Assembly: GCA_963807225.1 (NCBI GenBank)
Contig: CAWEAD010000008.1
Location: forward strand, 186,001-250,000
Source: JAGVGT01 sp963807225
Lineage (GTDB): Bacteria; Desulfobacterota; Desulfobulbia; Desulfobulbales; JAGXFP01
Length of the DNA: 64,000 bases
Reading direction: 5' to 3'
Shown: in pieces, positions 54,957 to 64,000 of the stretch
How the letters are laid out: the number at the start of each line of letters is the position of its first letter
Position numbering within the stretch: position 1 is the first letter of the stretch
Notes under the pieces: model-generated
Database searches by the model: none
The model's input: only the letters and a program-made list of their open reading frames with translations
Told to the model about the DNA's origin: nothing
Made by a program: the position numbers and the translations under genes

Positions 54957-56268
54957 ATGGGGCGCAAAATTTCCACGCCTGTTCAACTTAGAGAATGGTG
55001 GCGTTTTGTTGTGCTGTTATTCAGCGCCATTGTCGCCACTCTTGTTTTCCGTCCCTGCGCCGCGATATTTCCGAAGAAGAAGGGTCGGGTGGCAATTCTT
55101 GGCCGAGAAAGTGGTTCTTTCAGCGACAATGCCAAACATTTTTTTTCTTCGCGCAAAAGTACCAAGGCGGATATTTCTCGGTTGCCTTTATTTCATCAAA
55201 AAAGAGTACAGTGGCAGAGCTGCGCGATCATTTTCTTTCCACTCTACACTATCCAGGTCTGCGAGCTATTTTTTGGCTGATCTCAGCTGAATTCGTGATC
55301 ATGGATAGCGCCGAATGGATCAGCGGTGGCAAATACCAGCTGGCCGCTTCCGGTAAGCTGGTGCAGATCTGGCATGGTGCCCCGCTCAAGGAAATCGAGT
55401 TGCCCCTGCATCAACGCCGCCTGGCGAGGCTTGATTTTCTATCACGGCTGTTTCTGCAGTTCCAGAAAAAGATCACCGGCCGTTACCCTGATCATTTCGC
55501 GGTTGTTTCTACCTCGAAATTTTTTACGAAACGGGCTTTTTCCTCGGCATTCCGGGCGAGTCATTATGTCGAGGCCGGATATTCCCGGAACGATGCCATC
55601 TTTGAGGGGCAAGGAGATTTGCCCCGGACTTCCCCCCTTTGGATAAATTGTGACCTGAAAGTCCTGACGTTTATCGATAAAGCCAGGAGTGAGCAGTTAA
55701 AGGTGATCTTTATGCCCCGACCTTCCGTTCCGATCACGGTTCTCCTTTTGTTGAGGGAATTCTTAATCTGCCGGCGCTCAACGCCTTTGCCTCGGCTAAC
55801 GGTATTCTGCTAATCACCAAACTCCACCCGTTGATGGCCGACCAGGTGAGGGGGCGAGATTTTTCACATATCGTCAATTACGCTGCCGAATGTGACATCT
55901 ATCCGGCCCTTGCCCTCTTTGATGCGCTGGTTACTGATTATTCCTCCATTTACTTTGATTATCTACTGCTTGATCGTCCGGTTTTCTTTTTCCCATACGA
56001 TTTAGAGCATTACGTGGCGGGTGAGCGCAAGTTGCTGTTCGGCTACCGGGAGATGGCTCCAGGGCCGTTGTGTAGAACGCGGGAAGAGTTGCAGGCGGAA
56101 ATACTCACTCCTGATAACGATTATTGGCGCAAGCGGCGCCGGGAAGTCCGTGCCAGCGTATTTGATCATCTCGATGATAAGGCCGGCTTGCGGTTGTACC
56201 AGTTCCTGCAGGAACAAAGTCTTGCCAGACATGAATCAACAATTGCGCAGTGCGGTAGTAATCCATGA
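54957..56268 (+). pseudogene. second CDP-glycerol glycerophosphotransferase-like gene, two frameshifts
   Basis: Three consecutive frames make one TagF-like protein of about 436 residues. The first (from ATG 54957) has a membrane segment, FVVLLFSAIVATLVF. The second covers WHGAPLKEIELPLHQRRLARLDF. The third has FDALVTDYSSIYFDYLLLDR. The breaks fall at a run of eight T (55139-55146), where nine would restore the frame, and at TTT (55709-55711), where four would read IFYAPTFRSDHG. Both are one-base losses in T runs. It may be a functional gene in a faulty sequence or a decaying one. Confidence 0.8.
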
Positions 56269-57271
56269 AAATTCTTAGTCCCATGGCCACCGGTAATGGT
56301 GCTTATATTGTCCATCAAGCCTTGGCGCGAAAGATAAAGGGATACCAATTACATGGTTACAACCCTTACTCAACCTTGTTCCCCCCCTGCCTTCCCTTGC
56401 TCACCCATGGAATGATGGCCGATATCGTCCATACTACCCCGGACTATGGCTTTTTTTTTGAGAAAAAAAATACCCCATTGGTATTAACTTTCCATAATTA
56501 TTTTCTTGATCAGTTTATGATGGCCTATAGTTCTATGGCACAAAAGATTCATTATCGAACAGATCTCCGTCATTTCACCAGAAAATCATTAACCATAGCT
56601 ACGGTGGTCACTAGTGTCAGCAGGTTTACTGCCGATCTTGTACGCGACGATCTTGGATTCCGGGGCGAGATTAAGGTGATTTACAATGGCGTTGATCAGG
56701 AAATGTTCCGACCTGAGGAAAGGTTGCCCCGGAAAAAAATCAGGGGGTACTGTTCAGTGGTAATCCGACCCGGCGTAAGGGGGCTGACACTCTGCCCCGG
56801 ATTGCCCGGCGGCTTGATCCGGGGATTGAGATTGTCTGACAACTGGGGGGTTGCAGGCCAGGAGACACCTCGCCGACTCTACCGGAGTGCTGCGTGATAT
56901 CGGGACCATCCCTTATCTGGAAATGCCCAGGGTCTATCAGGATGCGGATATCTTGTTGTTACCTACCGTCCGGGAAGGATTTGTACTGGCGGCAATCGAG
57001 GCAATGGCCTGCGGTTTACCGGTTGTGGCAACCGATTGTTCCTCGCTCCAGGAATTAGTTGTCTACGGTAAAGGGGGGGTATTTATGTAGATTGGCTGAT
57101 GAGGCAGATTTCGCTGAAAAAATCAATTTGTTGGCCACCTCTCCTGAAGCCAGAAGGAGCATGGGGGGATTCAATCGTAACCGTGTTGAGGAGTCCTTCA
57201 CTCTGGCGCAAATGATAGGAAAGTATCGGGAATTATTTGAAGAAGTAATGGCCTGTGGAAGGTTAAGTTGA
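56265..57271 (+). pseudogene. glycosyltransferase family 4, three frameshifts
   Basis: A GT-B glycosyltransferase of about 335 residues is spread over several frames. Parts seen are VLTFHNYFLDQFMMAYSSM, VIYNGVDQEMFRPEE, then LFSGNPTRRKGADTLPRIA, QARRHLADSTGVLRDIGTIP, VREGFVLAAIEAMACGLP and the C-terminal SFTLAQMIGKYRELFEE. Breaks fall at A7 (56733-56739, one A short), at 56836 (one C short) and at G7 (57073-57079, one G too many). The start overlaps the previous gene's stop by four bases. Domain order is that of GT4 enzymes. Confidence 0.8.
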
Positions 57272-57295
57272 GCTTGTGACCACCTCCTTAGCGCT

Positions 57296-57325
57296 AAGTC
57301 AGTTGTGCGACTGGCTCTTTGTTTA
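57296..57325 (+). terminator. weak terminator-like hairpin
   Basis: AGTCAGT (57297-57303) and ACTGGCT (57310-57316) pair with one wobble around a 6-base loop and are followed by CTTTGTTT. It lies between convergent genes. Confidence 0.35.
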
Positions 57326-58195
57326 ACGTGTCCGGTCATATCGCATCTGTGCAATCTGTTCCGATACCAGGCCGATCATGAATATTATTACCGAGGCGGA
57401 AAAAAGTAGAGCTGACATGTTGGTGAAGCGATGTATGGTGAAGAAGGTGTACAAGTAGTAACCAAGCCCAATTGAAAAAAACATTGCACTTACCGGCAAG
57501 AAAATTCTCAACGGTGAAAAGAGGGTGGCGATCTTCGTGATGATCAGAAAGAATCTGCTCCCGTCTTGGATTACTTTGATTTTGCTCTTCCCCTGCCTTG
57601 ACTTGACGGTGATAGGAACGTATTTAATGCTCCGGCCACTTCTCAGATAGGCCATGGTCAAGGTGGTGGGGTAGGAGAAGGTATTGGGCAGGAGGTAGAT
57701 GAAAGACTCGACTGTATCTTTTTTCACCAACCGAAAGCCGCTGGTAAGATCCTCAATCTTGAACTTGGTAATGTAAGAGGCGAGATTGTTGTAAATGAGA
57801 TTGGCGATCCCCCGGTGCAGTGATGCTTGCCCCTTATTGTTTCTGGCACCCACCACCATATCGAAGCTGCCCTTGTATTCCAGCAGTTTACCGATCTCAG
57901 ACGGATCGTGCTGACCGTCGGCATCCATCATAATGATCCAGTCCCCGGAGGCGCTCCGGAGTCCGGTTTTGATGGCGGCGCCGTTGCCCATATTGTACGG
58001 GTGGGGCCAGACATTGGCTCCGGCGTTCATGGCCGCCTTGATTGTCTCGTCATTGGATCCGTCATCGACCACCAGAACTTCATAATCAGGATATAGTTCT
58101 TTGATCGAGGCGATGGTCTGCCCTATCGATGCCTCTTCGTTATAAGCCGGAAGAAGAACCGTGACTTCTGGGGTTGGCTGATCAGCTTTGCTCAT
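57323..58195 (-). CDS. family 2 glycosyltransferase, polyprenyl-phosphate type
   Basis: A 290-residue enzyme like dolichol/undecaprenyl-phosphate sugar transferases. The catalytic domain has VTVLLPAYNEEASIGQTIA, VVDDGSNDET, the DxD in MMDADGQHDP, and GARNNKGQ. Two C-terminal membrane helices (FLPVSAMFFSIGLGYYLY and LFSASVIIFMIGLVSEQIA) anchor it. Starts at 58195 or 58207 are possible. The first overlaps the upstream frameshifted TPR gene by 14 bases and is preceded by a GGTGG run. It probably loads a sugar on a lipid for the adjacent membrane enzyme. Confidence 0.88.
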   Translation of the reverse strand: MSKADQPTPEVTVLLPAYNEEASIGQTIASIKELYPDYEVLVVDDGSNDETIKAAMNAGANVWPHPYNMGNGAAIKTGLRSASGDWIIMMDADGQHDPSEIGKLLEYKGSFDMVVGARNNKGQASLHRGIANLIYNNLASYITKFKIEDLTSGFRLVKKDTVESFIYLLPNTFSYPTTLTMAYLRSGRSIKYVPITVKSRQGKSKIKVIQDGSRFFLIITKIATLFSPLRIFLPVSAMFFSIGLGYYLYTFFTIHRFTNMSALLFSASVIIFMIGLVSEQIAQMRYDRTR

Positions 58196-60563
58196 TTCCA
58201 CCACCATGCAGTGAGTTATCTTTTTGCATCCGGATATAATGTTTCCAGTATCGCCAATTGTGAGCGTTTGGATAAACTTGCAGCAATCTCTCAACCGAGT
58301 TTAGGGCGGCATCATTTTTGTTCAAGGCGATAAGTTGTTTGCACTCGGTTTCCAGCAAAGGGGCGAAGTAGGGATTGGCGGCGATCACTTTCCTCAGACT
58401 GTCAAGATCATAAGTGTGAGGTTTGCGCGCCGAATGCAATCTGATATAGGCCAGAGCGACAAATGGGTCATCAGGCTTCTGCTTCTTGAGGTCGCTCAGC
58501 ATCAGCTCTGCAAGGAAATAAAGCGGTGGGTAACGGTCGGTGATCAGCCTGGAAAATTTGAGGAAGATGAGGTTTTTGCGGCTGCCGCTGATAAAATCGT
58601 CCCGGGAAATATCGGTAGCCTCGGCTACGAGACGATTGCGGTTCTGCTCGTCGGTCAGGCGCGTCTTCAGTTCGATTAATTTGACTTGTTCCGGTGACGA
58701 TGAATTGGCATCGACGTTGGCGAGGAGCTGTCCCGCGGCCTGGTAATATCTGAAATCCAGAAGCATCTTCGACAGGGTATAAATGATGGCGGTATCCGGG
58801 TCATTGAACTCGGCCAGGCCGATGGAACTGCCGTCTCCTTTGATCTTATAAACATCCTTGATCAGGGCCGAGATGTTCATCAGCAGGTAGCCGTTGTCGG
58901 TCCGACTATCACTTCCCAAAGCCTCTCGGAATTTCTCCAATGCCGAACGGTAGTCGCCTATTTGCCAATAAAGGCTTCCCTGGGTGGAGAGAAAATCCGG
59001 CAGGGCGATCTGATTGGCCATAGGTGGGATATGCCTCATCAGTTCCTCTGCCCTGCTGACGGCCTCGGAGGGACCGGCAGTATTCTTCACGCAGATAGTC
59101 AGGTTGTTGGCAGTGGTTAGATACGCTTCGTCATATCTTGTGCCGAGGCTGATGGACTTTTCCAGCAGCGGGATAGCTTCCCGGCAGCGGCCCGCCTTGC
59201 CGAGGGCCAAACCAAGATTGGCGTATGCCCGGGGCTTTTTAGGAGATTTACTTATGACGTCGCTGTACAGGCTGACTGCGTCCCGCCAGTCATTATTGCG
59301 CAGGGTGGTGAGGAGAGATGAAACGGCGAGGATAATAATCAAACCCAGCCATATTGGTCTGAAATCATGGATGTCTCTTCCCAGACTACTCTGGAATTTG
59401 CGTAAGCTCAGGTCGATTATTCCCACCAGGGCCATGAAAAATCCCACCGATGGCAGGTAGAGGCGGTGTTCAAAAACCAGTTCCAAGGGGACAATGGTGG
59501 ATTCGATGACCAGATTCAGGAAAAAGAAAAAGACCCCGAAGGTGACCAGCGGCGAGCGGTGGCGATATCTATAGGTGGTCGCGATCAGCCGCCCAGAAAG
59601 ATGATGCTGAGGAGGGTGGTGGGTGGCGAAAACAGCGAGGTGGAGATCATGGTCTGATGGTCGAGGTTCATCCTGGAAGGCAGCGGCAGGGCCAGAAGGC
59701 TCATGTACCAGACCACCACCCGGGACTCGGTCAGAAGCCTTTCCCAACAGTTAAAGGGCCGGTGGCCATAACTGTTGATCATGTCGGTCAGAATCTGGAG
59801 TGGGAAACGGCAGGACTAACAGTAAAATCAAGCCAAGACCAAGCCAGTGGACGGGTCGAAGCCGGGCCAGAAAACGAGAGAAGCTGCCAGGATTGATGAT
59901 GGTGCACTCCAGCAGCAGCAGAGCCAGAGGCAAGGTGGCGGAATTTTCCTTGGACATAAAGGCCAGTAGCCGCGCTGACCCCGCAGAGAAGCAGGTGGGT
60001 GACACGGCTGACACCGTGATTTGGCGGTGCGCCCGTATAGGTAAAAGGTCATGGCCAGCAGGTAGAACAGGGCCATCATCGAGGTCATGCGCTGGACCAG
60101 ATAGGTCACCACATTGGTCTGCACCGGCGAGAGGCCCCAAAGACCGCAGATCCCGAGGACAATAAAGGTTGGGCGGTAGAAAAGACTGACTTCCTTAAGA
60201 GTGGTACGTTCAAGCAGTCCCTTGGAGAAAAAAGAACAGGGTTGCCACGGCCAACAGATGAATAAAGATGTTGGTCAAGTGGTGGTACTGGATATTTCCC
60301 GTAGCAGAGTTTGTTGTTGACGGCAAAGGTCAATAGGGGAATGAAGCGGGCGATTCCGAAGCGGGTTGAGGCAATTTTGCTTTATAGAGTCCAAGAAAAA
60401 TCCTGCGGGTGCATCTGGCTGTTTTCGATAAAGGATATGCTAGTCATCAAGGGCCGGGGGGGAAAAGAGGCTGTTACTGGAGGAGATGAAAATCAGAAGT
60501 AGGAGAAGGACCAGCAGGACTTGGCTGTTTGTAAGAAATCCGGTAATTTCTGTGGTAAGTCAT
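58182..60563 (-). pseudogene. polytopic membrane protein with TPR domain, at least six frameshifts
   Basis: A protein of about 790 residues in the family of multi-pass membrane TPR proteins related to O-mannosyltransferases. The 5' end shows RFGIARFIPLLTFAVNNKLC, then YHHLTNIFIHLLAVA, TNVVTYLVQRMTSMMALFYL, LLAFMSKENSATLPLALLLL and PLELVFEHRLYLPSVGFFMA. The last 400 residues, in one intact frame ending at 58182, are TPR-like (RAYANLGLALGKAGRCREAI). Frame changes occur near 60383, 60297, 60230, 59970, 59790 and 59590. The exact start is uncertain (about 60563). It overlaps the GT2 gene. Confidence 0.7.
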
Positions 60564-60634
60564 GGACATAATGATTTATTAGCGAAAAGCAGGAGATCAG
60601 TCCGCGGAAAACCTGGGTCGGACAGAGAATTATC

Positions 60635-60677
60635 ACAAAAAAAGACCGCTTCCCTTTTGCCAGGGAAGCGGTTTTTC
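60635..60677. terminator. bidirectional terminator downstream of the pilin gene
   Basis: CCGCTTCCC (60646-60654) and GGGAAGCGG (60663-60671) pair around TTTTGCCA. Seven A residues precede it, giving a T-run on the minus strand, and five T residues follow on the plus strand. It ends the pilin transcript. Confidence 0.85.
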
Positions 60678-60711
60678 TTAAACAACAATTGCTTTGGTGA
60701 CTAGGGCAATA

Positions 60712-61216
60712 TTACTGAATGCCTAACTGATTGGCCAGAGTACCGTTCGGCTCCAGTTGATAATCTTGCCGTTGGTGGCATTGGGGGTGAAATGCAGGAC
60801 GCCTGAGCCGCAGCATTCTGGCCGCCATTATCTGTATCGGCAAGTTTTTTCAGTTTATCGTTGGTTGAGTCGGAGGTCGAGAGTGATAGTAAGTGATCCT
60901 GGCGGGGTAGCTTCGATCGTTGAGCGGGAATGAAAATAAGTGGTATCAGCATCCCCGGCGAAAGTTCTCGATCGTCTTGCCGGGATAGAGGAGTTCCGTC
61001 TGGCATTTTATTCTGGGTGGCATAAAAGAGGCCGATATTGGTCTCGATCGAATGCAACCCCGGGAAGACCAGGGCGGTCAGACGGGATTTCTGAATGTAG
61101 GTCATGTAGGCCGGGATGGCCACGGCGGCCAGGATGCCGATGATCGCGACAACGATCATCAGCTCGATCAGGGTAAAACCTTTTTCCTTATTCTCTTTCC
61201 TCAGGTGCTTCAGCAT
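60712..61216 (-). pseudogene. type IV pilin gene with about four indels
   Basis: The product starts with a prepilin leader and the methylated-Phe segment KGFTLIELMIVVAIIGILAA, so it is a type IVa pilin or pseudopilin. The first 85 residues lie in one frame. The rest reads as a pilin only when the frame is changed near 60962, 60875, 60814 and 60753, giving pieces such as GDADTTYFHSRSTIEATPPG, STNDKLKKLADTDNGGQN, CGSGVLHFTPNATNGKIINW and the end EPNGTLANQLGIQ. Repaired length is about 168 residues. GGAGG lies 9-10 bp before the ATG at 61216. No pilus assembly genes are nearby. Confidence 0.8.
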
Positions 61217-61533
61217 AACTCTTTCCTCCACTGTTTGGTTAACCGAATGTAGCCCAGTCAGCTGGGATACATGAATTCCTAGGATTAAAAACGCTATTTT
61301 TATAGCATACGTCCTGAAACTTTAAAACATTTATCTGTCATAAGTGAGCAAACTTTATGCCAGACAATGAAACAACTTTAATTATTTTTGAAGATGCCTG
61401 CCTGGAAAGGATTTATCCCCTGGTTGAACAATATTGGTGGATGACGGTACGGGCAGGAGGGGATGGTGTGAGTGACCAAAATTGTCAATTTACGGCAGGA
61501 GCGGTGACAAAAAGTGTCAGTTGCGAAAGTGAA
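61217..61533. other. intergenic, 317 bp, pilin upstream region
   Basis: AT-rich leader of the pilin gene on the minus strand, then the 3' flank of the tRNA gene. No other gene is supported. I find no clear sigma-54 promoter (GG-N10-GC) that I would defend. Confidence 0.35.
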
Positions 61534-61607
61534 TGGCTGGGGGACAGGGATTCGAACCCCGATAGGCAGAGTCAGAGTCTGCTGTCTTGCCGTTAGACCA
61601 TCCCCCA
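61534..61607 (-). tRNA. tRNA-Gln (anticodon CTG)
   Basis: A full cloverleaf on the minus strand: acceptor TGGGGGA (61607-61601) pairs with TCCCCCA, the anticodon stem GCAGA/TCTGC holds loop CTCTGAC with anticodon CTG, and the T arm has GGTTCGAATCC. The discriminator base is G and the 3' CCA is encoded (61536-61534). It reads CAG codons. Confidence 0.95.
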
Positions 61608-61683
61608 GTTCTTTTCCGGGTTTTTTAGAAGAATACCCGGTGGATGTCAAGAAGAATTAACTCATCCGCGATTAAGCAGCCCC

Positions 61684-62493
61684 TCATAAGATGACGAGCC
61701 CGGCATAGGCGACTACCCTGGTAGTGTCGCCACTGGTCGCACCGGAATCGGTATAGCCAATCAGGCTGGCGGAGGTGGCGCCCAGTTCCAGGGCGGCTGC
61801 CAGTACTACAGAGGTCGGAATGAAGCCGCACATGCTGATGCCATGGTCGAGCACCGTTCGATAAAGCCCCTCGGGGTTGAGTTGCAAGATCTGATCGAGG
61901 GCCAATCGGTCTTGTCGGGCCGCGGATTCACGGTCTTGATAGTGGGTCATATCGGTACTGGCCACCAGCAGTACCGGTTGGTCGTATTCTTTGATGGCGA
62001 CGGCCAGAGCTTGTCCTGCTTCCCGGGTTTGGTTCAAGGTCAGTCGGCCGACGGCCAGTGGAGAAATGCTCAGGCGGGCTTGAGCCGCCTGCAGAAAGGG
62101 AACTTGAACCTCCAGTGAGTGTTCGTAGCGATGGGCTTCGGCGTCCTCGATCACTGCCGGGTTCTTGGCTTTGATCAGTTCCGATAAAGTGGTGTTGAGT
62201 GGAACATCTCCCATGGGCATGGCCCAGCTACCCCGGGACATGATGGCCAGATCCGCACCACGGCCATGATGATTGGGGCCCAGGATGACGACATTTTCGG
62301 GGATTTCAACCCGGGCAAAAGTGGCGGCGGCGGTGCGGCCGGAGTAAACATAGCCGGCATGGGGGACAATCACCGCCAGGGCCTTGATCTTTTCAGCGAC
62401 ATCAAACTCCGGGGTAAGGGCCGCCACGGTCTCGGCCAGTCGGTGTTTGTTGCCAGGATAAAACTGGTCGGCAACGGCTGGTTGTCTGATCAT
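61684..62493 (-). CDS. Memo family protein (AmmeMemoRadiSam system protein B)
   Basis: A 269-residue Memo-like protein related to extradiol dioxygenases. Conserved pieces are REPAVADQFYPG-like MIRQPAVADQFYPG, VPHAGYVYSGRTAA, ILGPNHHGRG, HSLEVQVPFLQ, STDMTHYQ and CGFIPTSVVLAAALELGA. The His and Cys residues in these motifs form a putative metal site. Its usual partners, an AMMECR1 protein and a radical SAM protein, are not adjacent. The ATG at 62493 has AGGTG 6 bp upstream. Confidence 0.9.
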   Translation of the reverse strand: MIRQPAVADQFYPGNKHRLAETVAALTPEFDVAEKIKALAVIVPHAGYVYSGRTAAATFARVEIPENVVILGPNHHGRGADLAIMSRGSWAMPMGDVPLNTTLSELIKAKNPAVIEDAEAHRYEHSLEVQVPFLQAAQARLSISPLAVGRLTLNQTREAGQALAVAIKEYDQPVLLVASTDMTHYQDRESAARQDRLALDQILQLNPEGLYRTVLDHGISMCGFIPTSVVLAAALELGATSASLIGYTDSGATSGDTTRVVAYAGLVIL

Positions 62494-62545
62494 CTGGTTC
62501 ACCTTTTGTCTCTGGAACCAGAATAGCGTGATTGTCCCTCGTCTG

Positions 62546-64000
62546 TCAGTCTTTTTTCACCTGCCAGGAGGTTCCTGCCGGCCCATCCTGCAATTCTATA
62601 CCGGCTTCGAGCAATAAATCCCTGATCTCGTCGGCTCGTTGCCAGTTTCGATTCTTTCTGGCTTCCCGGCGCTCCTCGATCAACTGTTCGATCTTTTCCG
62701 GGGAGATGGAGAGGGTGGTCAGTTCCTGCTCTCTGAGGCGTTGCAGAAAAGATTCCGGGGGCTCGGTCAGCAGTCCCATGATGGAGCAGAGAAGTTTGAT
62801 CCGTTCCGCTTTATTCTTGAGGAATATGACATCTTCCGAAGCTGGAGGAGAAGGCAGCTGTTGCCGGAGGCGATTCAGATCTTTGACGCTTTCGAAAATT
62901 ACCCCCAAAGCCTGGGCGGTATTGAAATCGTTGTCCATGGCCTCCTGGAAACGTGCGCTCAGGCTGGAAAGCCGGTCTTTTTCCGCCTCGGTCAGGATCG
63001 GATCGGCACCGGTCACGGCCATGGGCAGGTTCTCCACCGCGGCGATGCAGCTGTACAATCTTTCCAAGCCGGCGGCGCTGTCCTTCAGGGCCGCCTCGGA
63101 ATAATCAAGCGGGTTGCGGTAATGGGTGGAGAAGACAAAGAAGCGCAGAACTTCCTGATGGTGCTGGGCCAAGACCTCGCGGATGGTGAGAAAGTTGCCC
63201 AGGGATTTGGACATCTTTTCATCCTTGATGGTGACGAAACCGTGATGAATCCAGTTCCGGGCGAAGGGCCGGCCGGTGGCGCCCTCGCTTTGGGCGATCT
63301 CGTTTTCGTGATGCGGGAAAACCAGATCCTTGCCGCCGCCGTGGATGTCGAAGGTGTCGCCCAAGTATTCGCGGCTCATGGCCGAGCATTCGATGTGCCA
63401 GCCGGGGCGGCCCGGGCCCCAAGGGCTCTCCCAGGTAGGCTCGCCCGGTTTACTGCCTTTCCAGAGTGCAAAATCCAGCGGGTTCTCTTTTTCCTCGTTA
63501 ACCGAGATTCTGGCGCCAGCCTGCATGTCCTCAAGCTGGCGTCCCGAAAGTTTGCCGTAATCGGGAAATCTTGTCACCCGGTAGTAGACATCGTTCCCGA
63601 CCTGATAGGCCAACCCCTTTTCGACAAGTTCCCGGATCAACTCGATGATCTGGGCCACATGCTCGGTGGCCTTTGGCTCCAGATCGGGAGGCAAAGTCTT
63701 CAAGGCCTGCATGTCGGCATGAAACTCACGGATAAATCTCTCCGACAGTTCTTCGCAGGTGGTTTGCTGTTCCGCCGCCCTTTTGATGATTTTGTCATCG
63801 ATGTCAGTGAAGTTGCGGATAAAAGTTACCTGGTAGCCGCGATACTTCAGGTAGCGGACCACCATGTCGAAGACCAGAGCCGAGCGGGCGTGGCCGATGT
63901 GACAAAAATCGTAGGCGGTGATCCCGCAGACATAGAGTTTGACCCGCCCCGGCTCGATGGTTTCGAGTGGGACTTTCTTGCCGGCCAGGGTGTTGAATAT
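62546..64000 (-). CDS. cysS: cysteinyl-tRNA synthetase, 5' end outside window
   Basis: Class I aminoacyl-tRNA synthetase charging tRNA-Cys. Open to the window edge: the last visible N-terminal residues are IFNTLAGKK, then CGITAYDFCHIGHARS with the HIGH motif and a zinc-ligand Cys. The KMSKS loop is KDEKMSKSLGN. Other ligands and signatures are GPGRPGWHIECSAMS and FPHHENEIAQSE. The C-terminal anticodon region ends QDGPAGTSWQVKKD. Only a few residues are missing at the start. It lies 53 bp before the Memo gene on the same strand. Confidence 0.96.
   Translation of the reverse strand: MFNTLAGKKVPLETIEPGRVKLYVCGITAYDFCHIGHARSALVFDMVVRYLKYRGYQVTFIRNFTDIDDKIIKRAAEQQTTCEELSERFIREFHADMQALKTLPPDLEPKATEHVAQIIELIRELVEKGLAYQVGNDVYYRVTRFPDYGKLSGRQLEDMQAGARISVNEEKENPLDFALWKGSKPGEPTWESPWGPGRPGWHIECSAMSREYLGDTFDIHGGGKDLVFPHHENEIAQSEGATGRPFARNWIHHGFVTIKDEKMSKSLGNFLTIREVLAQHHQEVLRFFVFSTHYRNPLDYSEAALKDSAAGLERLYSCIAAVENLPMAVTGADPILTEAEKDRLSSLSARFQEAMDNDFNTAQALGVIFESVKDLNRLRQQLPSPPASEDVIFLKNKAERIKLLCSIMGLLTEPPESFLQRLREQELTTLSISPEKIEQLIEERREARKNRNWQRADEIRDLLLEAGIELQDGPAGTSWQVKKD

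Noticed and set aside
61357..61596. Plus-strand open frame across the tRNA-Gln gene
   Set aside because: It runs antisense through the tRNA and is explained by it.
50401..61607. Genomic island integrated at tRNA-Gln
   Set aside because: The glycan region ends near the tRNA, but I see no integrase and no direct repeat of the tRNA 3' end at the far border.

Overview
The window is about 57% G+C and reads as a chromosome segment of a diderm anaerobe. It carries a split methylmalonyl-CoA mutase, a sodium-pumping decarboxylase, a sulfhydrogenase-type NiFe hydrogenase, citramalate synthase and small TatA proteins. Together these fit a Desulfobacterota-like bacterium, perhaps a propionate-metabolising relative of the Desulfobulbales. 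That placement is inference from gene content. I see no rRNA, CRISPR array, insertion sequence or integrase. One tRNA gene (Gln, CTG) is present.

Layout. 1-4040: end of threonine synthase, a cyclic-nucleotide-domain histidine kinase, purine nucleoside phosphorylase and two TatA paralogues. 4149-7426 (minus): an unrecognised 435-residue protein, a class I glutamine amidotransferase-like protein and an exported dienelactone hydrolase-like protein. 7669-11686: four-gene sulfhydrogenase operon. 12134-16846: DUF3108 protein (minus), then a frameshifted FAD oxidoreductase followed by a cobalamin-type radical SAM protein. 17381-24193: small Cys-rich protein, GIY-YIG protein, FKBP, outer-membrane-like protein, DUF502 protein, beta-CASP hydrolase, CorA, LapA-like protein, and a membrane TrkA-C protein that appears to start at ATT. 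24427-27689: an isolated mraZ-ftsA-ftsZ set with its own promoter and MraZ-type repeats. 27935-38688: AmpG-like transporter, OmpA lipoprotein, TrmL, M23 peptidase, aspartokinase, citramalate synthase, a helix-hairpin-helix protein and an UPF0104 membrane protein.

38741-49962 (minus) is a continuous eleven-gene operon read prpE-sucC-sucD-mcmA2-meaB-mcmA1-mce-mmdA-mmdD-mmdC-mmdB. It links propionate to succinate through propionyl-, methylmalonyl- and succinyl-CoA, with the carboxylation or decarboxylation step coupled to sodium.

50401-61216 is a surface polysaccharide and pilin region, locally AT-rich. It holds glycosyltransferases, two CDP-glycerol glycerophosphotransferase-like genes and tagD. 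Four of its genes are broken by many single-base indels, so the region is either decaying or poorly sequenced. 61534-64000: tRNA-Gln, a Memo-family protein and cysS, which runs off the window.

The most unusual items are the isolated divergent division set, the hydrogenase large subunit that ends exactly at its last metal-site motif, the compact sodium-coupled propionate operon, and the indel-rich glycan locus.
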